Source: Cryomorpha ignava (lineage in GTDB: Bacteria > Bacteroidota > Bacteroidia > Flavobacteriales_D > Cryomorphaceae). From it: DNA of 64,000 nt. Below are positions 50,039 to 57,702 of the stretch, piece by piece. Numbering within the stretch: the stretch's first letter is position 1; every line of letters starts with the position of its first letter. The position numbers and the translations under genes are program-made. The notes under the pieces are model-generated. The model was not told the DNA's origin. It was given only the letters and a program-made list of their open reading frames with translations, and did no database searches. Location of the stretch: contig NZ_JAAGVY010000017.1 of assembly GCF_010686655.1 (NCBI RefSeq), forward strand, positions 1 to 64,000, written 5' to 3'.

Positions 50039-51230
50039 AGCGAAAATCATAGCCACAATTATCCTTTCAACAGGTGCTTTACCTCTGCTGGCGCAAGCCA
50101 CAGGTGCTGCAACAAGCAGTAGCTCATTTATGAACGGGCCTAATATTATGCTCGGTCTGGTAGCCATAGCGCAGCTTATTGCTATAGTAAGCGTGGCAGG
50201 ATATATCCGTAAAATATCTGGAAGAACAGATCAGTTTATAAAAATGCGAAAAATCAAAGATGCCCAAAATGTAAAACATCTGATTCTTTTGGCCGTATTT
50301 ACCGGATTTTCGGGAATGGCAGTCGCCCAGGATGCCACAGCTGCAGCAGCTTCTGGTTCAAGCATGGATCCGAATACCTTGATGCTATTGGTGCTTAACT
50401 TTGTGCTTTTACTCGTATTCGCCTACGTAGTCCGCTTGCTTTTCAAAACGGTATCATGGCTTATGCCACCAAAAACTGCCGAAGAAATAGCGGTGGAAGC
50501 AGCTGCGGAAGAAAAGCAAACAACATTTTCTAAAGTGTTTACCGATGCTGTACCGGTGGAGCGTGAAGATGAGATTATGCTCGATCATGAGTATGATGGT
50601 ATCCGCGAGCTTGATAACAATCTACCCCCATGGTGGGTGTGGATGTTTTATGCCACCATTATTTATGCATTCGTTTATCTTATTTACTACCACGTATTGC
50701 CTTACGGCCAAAGCCAGGAAGAAGAGTATATTTCAGAATTGAAACAGGCAGATATGGAAAAAGAAGCCTATCTCGCTACAGCGAAAAATCTGATTGACGA
50801 AAATAGTGTTGTTTATCTGGAAGATGCTGCCGATCTCGCTGCAGGTAAAACCATTTACCTCGCCAATTGCCAGGCTTGTCATCAGGCAGATGGCGGTGGC
50901 GGAGTTGGCCCTAACCTTACAGACGAATACTGGATTCACGGTGGAGGTATGTCTGATATCTTTAAAACCGTAAAATACGGTGTTCCCACAAAAGGGATGA
51001 TCGCTTGGGAATCTCAACTTAATCCTACCCAAATGGCTCAAGTGTCGAGCTTTATTCATAGCTTGAGTGGTACTGTGCCAGCAAGTCCCAAAGAGCCGCA
51101 AGGCGAAGTTTGGCGACCCGAGAACAGCGATGAAATTGCTCCGGATTCGTTAATAAAAGAGGAGCCAATTACTCCGGCTCCCGAAGTTGAAAAAGAAGAA
51201 CCTGATAAAGCTACTGCTGCCGTGAAATGA
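50031..51230 (+). CDS. ccoP: cbb3 oxidase subunit III CcoP
   Basis: 399 residues. A signal-like first helix and a second hydrophobic helix near residues 38-56 precede the CcoP_N domain with NNLPPWWVWMFYATIIYAFV. Only one haem c site is seen, CQACHQADGGGGVGPNLTDEYW (in the C-terminal half), whereas proteobacterial CcoP has two; one-haem CcoP is common in Bacteroidota. The tail is Pro/Glu/Lys-rich. The ATG at 50031 is chosen because it starts the hydrophobic N-terminus and overlaps ccoQ. It overlaps ccoG by 4 bp. Confidence 0.93.
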   Translation: MNKAKIIATIILSTGALPLLAQATGAATSSSSFMNGPNIMLGLVAIAQLIAIVSVAGYIRKISGRTDQFIKMRKIKDAQNVKHLILLAVFTGFSGMAVAQDATAAAASGSSMDPNTLMLLVLNFVLLLVFAYVVRLLFKTVSWLMPPKTAEEIAVEAAAEEKQTTFSKVFTDAVPVEREDEIMLDHEYDGIRELDNNLPPWWVWMFYATIIYAFVYLIYYHVLPYGQSQEEEYISELKQADMEKEAYLATAKNLIDENSVVYLEDAADLAAGKTIYLANCQACHQADGGGGVGPNLTDEYWIHGGGMSDIFKTVKYGVPTKGMIAWESQLNPTQMAQVSSFIHSLSGTVPASPKEPQGEVWRPENSDEIAPDSLIKEEPITPAPEVEKEEPDKATAAVK

Positions 51231-52639
51231 CAGAACCAGACCAAATAAAAGATACCGAGAGTTTTAGAGACTCTATTTCAACTATTGGTGAAGATGGTAA
51301 GCGAAAATGGGTATATCCCAAAAAGCCGAAAGGCAAGTTTACTACAGCGAGAGGTTGGGTGAGTATCTTTTTATTGGCTTTTCTGTTTGGTGCACCGTTC
51401 ATAAAAATTGACGGACAGCCGTTCTTGCTTTTTAATTTGATTGAGCGCAAATTCATTATTTTCGGACAGGTATTCTGGCCGCAAGATTTTTACATCTTTG
51501 GGCTGGGTATGATTATTTTCGTGCTCTTTATTGCGCTTTTTACAGTGGTTTATGGACGCCTATTTTGCGGATGGGTATGCCCGCAAACCATCTTTATGGA
51601 AAACGTTTTTAGACGCGTTGAGTATTTCATAGAGGGCGATTGGAAGCAGCAAATGAAGCTCAATAAAGAACCCTGGAATCAAAAGAAGATCTTTAAGAAA
51701 ACATCTAAACACATTATCTTTTTTGCCATATCATTTATCATCGCAAATACATTTCTGGCTTATATTGTCGGAATAGACGAATTGATCGATATCATTACTT
51801 CGCCCGTTACAGAACATGTGGGCGGGCTTGCGTCTATCACCGTTTTTTCAGGTGTTTTTTATGGCGTATTTGCATTTATGCGCGAGCAGGTTTGTACCAC
51901 TGTTTGTCCGTACGGCAGATTGCAGGGTGTAATGCTCGATCGGCAATCTATTGTAGTGGCTTATGACCGTGTGCGCGGAGAGCCCAGAGGTAAATTTCGC
52001 AAGAATGAAGACCGCGACGAGGTAAACAAAGGCGATTGTATAGACTGTTTGCAATGCGTAAATGTTTGTCCCACAGGTATCGATATCAGAAACGGAACTC
52101 AGCTTGAATGCGTGAACTGTACTGCGTGCATTGATGCCTGCGATGAAATGATGGTAGCAGTAAACCTGCCTACCGGCCTCATTCGGTATACCAGCGAAGA
52201 GCAAATTAATACGCGCAAACCGTTTAGGTTGAGTACGCGTGCTAAAGCTTACACCACACTTTTGGTTGTCCTTGTCGGCGTGCTGGTAGCTTTGCTTTTT
52301 ACGCGTACTTCTGTAGAGCTCAATATTTTGAGAACGCCGGGAATGCTCTATCAAACAAACGATGATGGAAGCATCAGCAACCTATATAGCTACAAGGTTA
52401 TTAATAAAACAAACAAGGAAATGACTTTAAACTTTGTACCAATTGACGAAGGTTATAAAATCAAAATGGTAGGTCATAACCCAACGCTTTCCGAGCAATC
52501 GACTGCAGAAGGAGCTTTCTTTCTATCAGCGCCTGAATCTGCATTTGAACTGGGCAAGACGTTTACGAAGCTCCAGGTATATGATGCTGATGGAAAATTG
52601 ATAGATAAAGTAAAGGTTCGAATTAGCGGACCGCTATAA
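51227..52639 (+). CDS. ccoG: Cytochrome oxidase accessory protein CcoG/RdxA
   Basis: 470 residues. A polyferredoxin-type membrane protein with FCGWVCPQTIFMENVFRRVEY, two cytoplasmic 4Fe-4S sites (CIDCLQCVNVCP and CVNCTACIDACDEMM) and five membrane helices; the C-terminal Ig-like FixG domain occupies about 360-470. CcoG is a copper reductase needed for cbb3 assembly. The ATG overlaps the ccoP stop. fixH begins 12 bp after its stop. Confidence 0.95.
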   Translation: MTEPDQIKDTESFRDSISTIGEDGKRKWVYPKKPKGKFTTARGWVSIFLLAFLFGAPFIKIDGQPFLLFNLIERKFIIFGQVFWPQDFYIFGLGMIIFVLFIALFTVVYGRLFCGWVCPQTIFMENVFRRVEYFIEGDWKQQMKLNKEPWNQKKIFKKTSKHIIFFAISFIIANTFLAYIVGIDELIDIITSPVTEHVGGLASITVFSGVFYGVFAFMREQVCTTVCPYGRLQGVMLDRQSIVVAYDRVRGEPRGKFRKNEDRDEVNKGDCIDCLQCVNVCPTGIDIRNGTQLECVNCTACIDACDEMMVAVNLPTGLIRYTSEEQINTRKPFRLSTRAKAYTTLLVVLVGVLVALLFTRTSVELNILRTPGMLYQTNDDGSISNLYSYKVINKTNKEMTLNFVPIDEGYKIKMVGHNPTLSEQSTAEGAFFLSAPESAFELGKTFTKLQVYDADGKLIDKVKVRISGPL

Positions 52640-52651
52640 AACAAAAAGAGT

Positions 52652-53089
52652 ATGAAATTGCATTGGGGACATAAAATTGGAATTGTTTACGCGCTTTTTG
52701 CCGGCTCTATGATCTTTATGCTCATTTTAAGCATGCAGGAAAAACACGAGTTGGTTAATGAAAATTATTACGAAAATGAACTGGCTGTTCAGGGCAAGAT
52801 TAATGCCGATAAGAATTTGAAAACTGCTGATTTCGATGTTGATATATCCAGTGCAAATAAGCAGATCTTGGTGAGCTTTATGGGTTTGCCTTCCGGCGAT
52901 GTGCCTACAGGAACGGTTATGTTGTACAAGCCCGACGACAGCAGTCTTGATCAAACAATTGATGTAGCGCTAAATGCTGATAATAAGATGCTTATTCAAC
53001 CCATTGGCGATCACGGCCGATACAAAGTGAGCGTGCGGTTTAAAATGTCTGGAATAGATTATTTAAAAGAAAAACAAGTGGTGCTATGA
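52652..53089 (+). CDS. ccoH: FixH/CcoH family protein
   Basis: 145 residues with an N-terminal transmembrane helix (about 8-27) and the FixH phrase HELVNENYYENELAVQGKIN at about residues 32-51. The periplasmic domain is an Ig-like beta-sandwich. FixH takes part in cbb3 assembly together with CcoI and CcoG. It overlaps the next gene by 4 bp. Family motif and position are clear. Confidence 0.9.
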   Translation: MKLHWGHKIGIVYALFAGSMIFMLILSMQEKHELVNENYYENELAVQGKINADKNLKTADFDVDISSANKQILVSFMGLPSGDVPTGTVMLYKPDDSSLDQTIDVALNADNKMLIQPIGDHGRYKVSVRFKMSGIDYLKEKQVVL

Positions 53090-53787
53090 TGCTTTTGCCC
53101 GCTTTCGTTTTAGGATTTGCCGGCAGCCTGCACTGTGTAGGTATGTGCGGTCCTATTGCTATGGCGGTACCGGTGGGAAAAGGAACTAAACTGCAGCAGG
53201 GCCTTGCCTTTTCGCTTTACCAGTTTGGCCGTATTTCGGCTTATGCCATTATCGGATTTCTTTTTGGCGTTCTGGGATTTGGACTCAATATGGCAGGTTT
53301 TCAACAAGGACTTTCACTTACAATAGGAATATTGATGTTACTTTTTATCTGGTTTCCAAAACTATTCGGAAAGCTTGGAATGACACATGGTCTGGCAAAA
53401 TACCAATCGCGGGTTACCCGGTTTATGGCTGTAAGGCTTAAAAGCAATAGATTGCCCGCCCTTCTGGGACTCGGGTTTTTTAATGGTTTTCTTCCCTGCG
53501 GACTTGTATACATTGCACTTGCTGGTTCGGTAGCCACATACAACCCATTTTACGGAGCCCTTTTTATGGCTGCTTTTGGCCTTGGAACCGCTCCTGCATT
53601 ATTCCTTGTCGGCTTTACCGGAAGGCAAATAAGTGTTTCACTGCGCTCCCAATTTAGAAAAGTAGCACCCATTATTGCTACTGTTTTTGCCCTGCTTTTT
53701 ATCCTTCGCGGATTGGGCATGGGCATCCCATTTTTGAGCCCGGAATTGGGCACTACCATTACAAATACAGAAACTTGTGACCCATGA
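53086..53787 (+). CDS. TauE/SafE-type membrane protein of the cco operon
   Basis: 233 residues with about six membrane helices. The N-terminal LPAFVLGFAGSLHCVGMCGPI matches the CcoI-associated cytochrome-biogenesis type (PF13386/DsbD-like 2), where the Cys-x3-Cys of HCVGMCGP probably handles copper. It is fused into the operon by 4-bp overlaps with ccoH and hemN. Likely role: copper handling during oxidase assembly. It is not a true sulphite exporter in this context. Confidence 0.85.
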   Translation: MMLLPAFVLGFAGSLHCVGMCGPIAMAVPVGKGTKLQQGLAFSLYQFGRISAYAIIGFLFGVLGFGLNMAGFQQGLSLTIGILMLLFIWFPKLFGKLGMTHGLAKYQSRVTRFMAVRLKSNRLPALLGLGFFNGFLPCGLVYIALAGSVATYNPFYGALFMAAFGLGTAPALFLVGFTGRQISVSLRSQFRKVAPIIATVFALLFILRGLGMGIPFLSPELGTTITNTETCDP

Positions 53788-55139
53788 AAGCACTGATAGA
53801 AAAATATAATACTCCCGTACCACGCTACACCAGTTATCCCACAGTGCCTAACTGGAAACCCGATACTTTTCATAAAGAATCTTACCTCGAAAGACTTACA
53901 AATGGTTTTTCACAGGCCAATGCCGATGGAATTTCTGTTTATGTGCACCTTCCATTCTGCGAAAGCTTATGTACTTACTGCGGTTGCAATACGCGCATAA
54001 CCGTTAATCATAAAGTAGAAGTGCCTTACGCCGAAGCAGTAGTAAAAGAATGGGCGCTTATGAAAACCCATTTTACGCATACTCCGCGTATTCGCGAAAT
54101 CCACCTCGGTGGTGGAACACCTACCTTTTTCTCACCGGCAAATTTAAAAATGCTTGTTGAAGGGATTTTAGAAGGTGCAGATATTCTCGCTGATGCCTCG
54201 TTTAGCTTTGAAGCGCACCCAAACAATACTACACAAGAACACCTTGACGTTTTGCGAAGCCTCGGCTTTGACAGATTGAGCCTGGGTATTCAGGATTTTG
54301 ATCCAAAAGTGCAAAAGGCCATTAACCGAAAGCAAACCGTTGAAGATGTGGATCGCGTAATGAGCGGCGCAAAAAAAGCGGGCTACCGTTCTGTAAATTT
54401 TGATCTGGTTTACGGACTTCCTTTTCAAACTGTGGAAGGAGTGCAGGATGCAGTTGAAAAAGTAATCGAATTAAAACCCGATAGAATTGCGTTTTACAGC
54501 TACGCTCACGTTCCGTGGATGCATCCGGGTCAACGCGCATACAGCGAGGCCGATCTTCCAAGTCCTGAATTAAAGCTGGCAATCTTTACAATGGGTCGCC
54601 AAATGCTACTTGATGCGGGATACGAAGCAATTGGTTTTGACCATTTTGCATTAAAAACAGACAGTTTATACAAGGCTTACGCCAATGGTACCATGCACCG
54701 TAATTTTATGGGCTTTTCAGATTTGCGCACTGATTATTTAATTGGCCTTGGCGTTTCATCTATAAGCGATATCAGAAATGGTTTTGCACAGAATATTAAG
54801 GCAGTAGAGCCTTATATCGAAAAAGTAAACAACGGTATACTTCCAATTTTCAAAGGTCACCTTCATACACAAGCGGATAGCTTTATACGCGGTCAGATTT
54901 TGAATCTGACCTGCAAGCACCACACTTCCTGGAAAGATGGCACGCCCGAGCAAAAAGAATATATGCGCAGTTGCCTTCCTCGGTTGGAGGAATGCGCAGA
55001 CGACGGTTTAGCAGTGATTGGTGACGACGCCGTGCGCGTAACCGAAAAAGGGCAGGTTTTTGTGCGCCATATTTGTGCTGCTTTTGATGCCGATATGCAA
55101 CAGGCGGAAGTGAAACAGCGCTATGCGCAGGGGGTGTAG
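53784..55139 (+). CDS. hemN: Oxygen-independent coproporphyrinogen III oxidase HemN
   Basis: 451 residues. A radical SAM enzyme with PFCESLCTYCGCN: C59-x3-C63-x2-C66 ligates the 4Fe-4S cluster and C68 completes the CxxxCxxCxC set of HemN. HLGGGTPTFFS follows, with LSLGIQDFDPKVQKAINR and YSYAHVPWMHPGQRA. It converts coproporphyrinogen III to protoporphyrinogen IX without O2 for haem synthesis, which fits expression together with a high-affinity oxidase. It is the last gene of the operon. Repeat array B begins 4 bp after the stop. Confidence 0.96.
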   Translation: MKALIEKYNTPVPRYTSYPTVPNWKPDTFHKESYLERLTNGFSQANADGISVYVHLPFCESLCTYCGCNTRITVNHKVEVPYAEAVVKEWALMKTHFTHTPRIREIHLGGGTPTFFSPANLKMLVEGILEGADILADASFSFEAHPNNTTQEHLDVLRSLGFDRLSLGIQDFDPKVQKAINRKQTVEDVDRVMSGAKKAGYRSVNFDLVYGLPFQTVEGVQDAVEKVIELKPDRIAFYSYAHVPWMHPGQRAYSEADLPSPELKLAIFTMGRQMLLDAGYEAIGFDHFALKTDSLYKAYANGTMHRNFMGFSDLRTDYLIGLGVSSISDIRNGFAQNIKAVEPYIEKVNNGILPIFKGHLHTQADSFIRGQILNLTCKHHTSWKDGTPEQKEYMRSCLPRLEECADDGLAVIGDDAVRVTEKGQVFVRHICAAFDADMQQAEVKQRYAQGV

Positions 55140-55142
55140 ATT

Positions 55143-55390
55143 CGCAAAGGCGCAAAGATATTGTTTTGCTTGTGCTTCGCACTTCGCTTTAGGTCTCGCA
55201 ACTAAGCGAAGCGTTTTCACGACTGAAAGGAGCCCGTAGGGTGAGCGCAGCGAATAAAGGCGCAAAGACGCAAAGGTTTTGTTTTAGTTTTGCTTCGCAC
55301 TTCGCTTGAGGTCTCGCAACTAAGCGAAGCGTTTTCACGACTGAAAGGAGCCCGTAGGGTGAGCGCAGCGAATAAAGGCGCAAAGGTTTT
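55143..55390. repeat. Left repeat array B (two 118-bp units)
   Basis: Two units (55143-55260 and 55261-55378) and the start of a third. A unit opens with CGCAAAGACGCAAAGG, contains TTCGCACTTCGCTTGAGGTC and CTCGCAACTAAGCGAAGCG, then GAAAGGAGCCCGTAGGGTGA and GCGCAGCGAATAAAGG. The two copies are nearly identical apart from their first 30 bp. Inner dyads (TTCGC...GCGAA) allow folding. The CGCAAAG words are inverted relative to those in the right array (55981-56286). Confidence 0.92.
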
Positions 55391-55499
55391 TGTATTTGAG
55401 AAGTTGATTTTATCTACGTTTTGAATATTCGTGATTGGCTATAGGACTTCTTACGGGGGACTTATAGGTTTGAGGATATTAAAATCACTATATTGCATA

Positions 55500-55877
55500 A
55501 TGACTGAAAATGAAATTGCAAAAATTATTGTGAATGTAGCCTTTGACATCCACAAAACTCTGGGTCCGGGATTATTGGAATCTGTGTATGAAGAAGTAAT
55601 GGTCTATGAATTAGTGAGTCTGGGCCTGGATGTTCAAAGGCAAAAACCAATTGCAGTAATCTGGAAAGACATAAAAATGAACGTTGGTTTTAGAGCCGAC
55701 TTGATTATTGAAAACAAAGTCATTGTAGAGCTTAAATCAGTTGCGGCTATTTCTCCCGTTTTCCCAAAAACATTACTCACATATCTGAAAATAACCGACT
55801 TAAAACTCGGCCTTTTAATCAACTTTAATGTGAGTTTGATCAAAGATGGAATTACCCGCATAGCAAATAACCTCTAA
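55500..55877 (+). CDS. GxxExxY protein, PD-(D/E)XK nuclease-like (second copy)
   Basis: 125 residues. HKTLGPGLLESVYEEVM carries G24-LL-E27-SV-Y30. The nuclease-like core D67 (FRADLII) and E77-L-K79 (VIVELKSV) is retained. The HxxQ of the array-A homologue is replaced (PVFPKTLLTYLKI instead of PVHEAQLLTYMKL), so the active site may be altered. Shared phrases with the 21.4-kb protein (HK-LGPGLLE-VYE, VELK, LLTY-K, GLLINF) show common descent, but the two are too different to be a recent duplication. The ATG at 55500 is preferred over 55431 since the family starts close to the first helix. It is flanked by array B on both sides. Confidence 0.88.
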   Translation: MTENEIAKIIVNVAFDIHKTLGPGLLESVYEEVMVYELVSLGLDVQRQKPIAVIWKDIKMNVGFRADLIIENKVIVELKSVAAISPVFPKTLLTYLKITDLKLGLLINFNVSLIKDGITRIANNL

Positions 55878-55980
55878 GAAATGGACTTTAACAAAGCTCG
55901 CATAGTAAATTCACATCATTAAATTAGCCCAAGCCCACCGCAACCCCCCGCACCCACCTTATCCACCGCCACCAACCACA

Positions 55981-56286
55981 TAGACGCTCCCCAATGCGTC
56001 TTAGCGTGTTAGCGAGAGAAAAAAGAGAGCATAGCGAACAAACCCTACCCCATATCCAGCAACCCCAATTCTCCTTTGCGTCTTTGCGCCTTTGCGAGAG
56101 AATAAAGAGAGCTTAGCGAACAAACCCTACCCCATATCCAGCAACCCCAATTCTCCTTTGCGTCTTTGCGCCTTTGCGAGAGAATAAAGTGAGCTTAGCG
56201 AACAAACCCTACCCCATATCCAGCAACCCCAATTCTCCTTTGCGTCTTTGCGCCTTTGCGAGAGAATAAAGTGAGCGTAGCGAACG
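55981..56286. repeat. Right repeat array B (82-bp units)
   Basis: Three nearly perfect units of 82 bp starting with AACCCTACCCCATATCCAGC at 56041, 56123 and 56205, each containing CTCCTTTGCGTCTTTGCGCC, TTTGCGAGAGAATAAAG and GAGCTTAGCGAAC. A degenerate unit precedes them (55981-56040). CTTTGCG words are the inverted complement of the CGCAAAG words in the left array. The units abut, without variable spacers. Confidence 0.92.
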
Positions 56287-56305
56287 AACCCAAACCACTT
56301 TTCGT

Positions 56306-56313
56306 ACTTTTGG
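56306..56313 (+). promoter_or_regulatory. Candidate -7 box of the esterase gene
   Basis: TACTTTTG matches TAnnTTTG and ends 3 nt before the ATG; the transcript would be leaderless. Confidence 0.45.
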
Positions 56314-56316
56314 AAA

Positions 56317-57702
56317 ATGAGAATATTTCTTCCCACCGTCATTGCGCTTTTAATGTTTTTTGCGGGAAATGCACAACGCGCCATCGTAATTGACTCAGCA
56401 CCCGCCAATACACCCGCCGAAGCCACCATTTATCTGGCAGGATCCATCAATTCATGGAATCCCGGCGATCCTGATTTTACTTTTTCGGAGGTGGATGGAA
56501 GTCTGATTTATACCCTTGCAGAATCTGCTCCCAATTCCTTCCCAGGAAAAATTACCCGCGGTGATTGGGCAACCGTAGAAGGAAATGAAGCAGGAGGAGA
56601 TATCTCAAACCGGGTTTTTAATTTCGCCACAACAGATACAATTCATATCGCTGTGCAATCATGGCTCGATTTAGGCGGAGCGCCGAGTGATTTGCCACCA
56701 AATGTGATAACCCTTAGCACCGATTTCTTTATGCCACAATTGGGAAGAAACAGAAGAATTCGCTTGTTTTTACCATCAGATTATGACGCCACAACCACTG
56801 ATTATCCTGTGCTGTATATGCACGACGGCCAGAATCTTTTTAGCGCAAGCGAATCTTTTGCCGGTGAGTGGGAGGTGGATGAAGCATTGATAAATTTTGA
56901 GAATGAAGGCTATAGCGGAGCTATCGTTGTGGCAATTGATAATGGCGGTTCTTACCGAATAGACGAATACACGCCTTGGGCAAATGCAGATTACGGTGGC
57001 GGCGATGGCGAAGCGTACATGGAGTTTATCGTAAACACGCTAAAACCGTATGTCGATGAGAATTTCAGAACACTTTCCAATCGCGAAAATACCGGAATAA
57101 TGGGTAGTTCGCTCGGCGGACTTATTTCGCATTACGGCGGTATGAAGTATCAAAATGTGTTTTCAAAAGTCGGTGTATTCTCACCCTCATTTTGGTTTAC
57201 TTCAGATATTTATGATTTTACTGCATCGCAGGGTCATAGTGCCGAGATGAAGTTTTATTTCCTCGCCGGCGGTCAGGAAAGTGCATCGCTTCAGCAAGAC
57301 GTTAATAACATGATTGAAACAATGGAAGAAAATGGATTTTCTGAAAGCGAAACGAATTTCAAGTTTGTGGCAAATGGCCAGCATAGCGAGTGGTTTTGGG
57401 CGCAGGAATTTCCCGAGGCCTTTGAATGGTTATATTTGTCTAATGCTACGGCGATCGCCAAGAGGCAGCCCGAAAATAATATAGCTGTTTACCCTAATCC
57501 CGTTTACGACACACTTTATTTTACCATTTCCGATAGCAATGATTTTGCGAATATTGAAATCTTTGACGCTGCAGGAAGGTTGGTGCAAACGCATTCGCGG
57601 AAGCGTGAACAAATAGATTTGAGCGCTTTGGCAAAGGGAAGTTATGTGGTAAAAATTAAAACTGAAACCGGCGCGCAAACATTTAATGTGATGAAACTGT
57701 GA
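56317..57702 (+). CDS. T9SS-exported esterase of the Esterase_D family
   Basis: 461 residues. Signal peptide (cleavage near NAQ), an N-terminal E-set/CBM-like module (about 20-125, IYLAGSINSWNPGDPDF), then an alpha/beta-hydrolase of the esterase D kind (about 130-370) with the nucleophile Ser in IMGSSLGGLISHYGG and the catalytic His in NGQHSEWFW. The C-terminal ~75 residues, VYPNPVYDTLYFTI followed by DAAGRLVQTHSRKR and GSYVVKI, form a type A T9SS sorting domain. Secreted carbohydrate- or ferulate-type esterase is plausible. It overlaps the CotH gene by 4 bp. Confidence 0.9.
   Translation: MRIFLPTVIALLMFFAGNAQRAIVIDSAPANTPAEATIYLAGSINSWNPGDPDFTFSEVDGSLIYTLAESAPNSFPGKITRGDWATVEGNEAGGDISNRVFNFATTDTIHIAVQSWLDLGGAPSDLPPNVITLSTDFFMPQLGRNRRIRLFLPSDYDATTTDYPVLYMHDGQNLFSASESFAGEWEVDEALINFENEGYSGAIVVAIDNGGSYRIDEYTPWANADYGGGDGEAYMEFIVNTLKPYVDENFRTLSNRENTGIMGSSLGGLISHYGGMKYQNVFSKVGVFSPSFWFTSDIYDFTASQGHSAEMKFYFLAGGQESASLQQDVNNMIETMEENGFSESETNFKFVANGQHSEWFWAQEFPEAFEWLYLSNATAIAKRQPENNIAVYPNPVYDTLYFTISDSNDFANIEIFDAAGRLVQTHSRKREQIDLSALAKGSYVVKIKTETGAQTFNVMKL

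Noticed and set aside
55981-56286. CRISPR array
   Set aside because: The 82-bp units follow each other directly and have no variable spacers; no cas gene is near. The same holds for 6110-6500 and 20828-21384.
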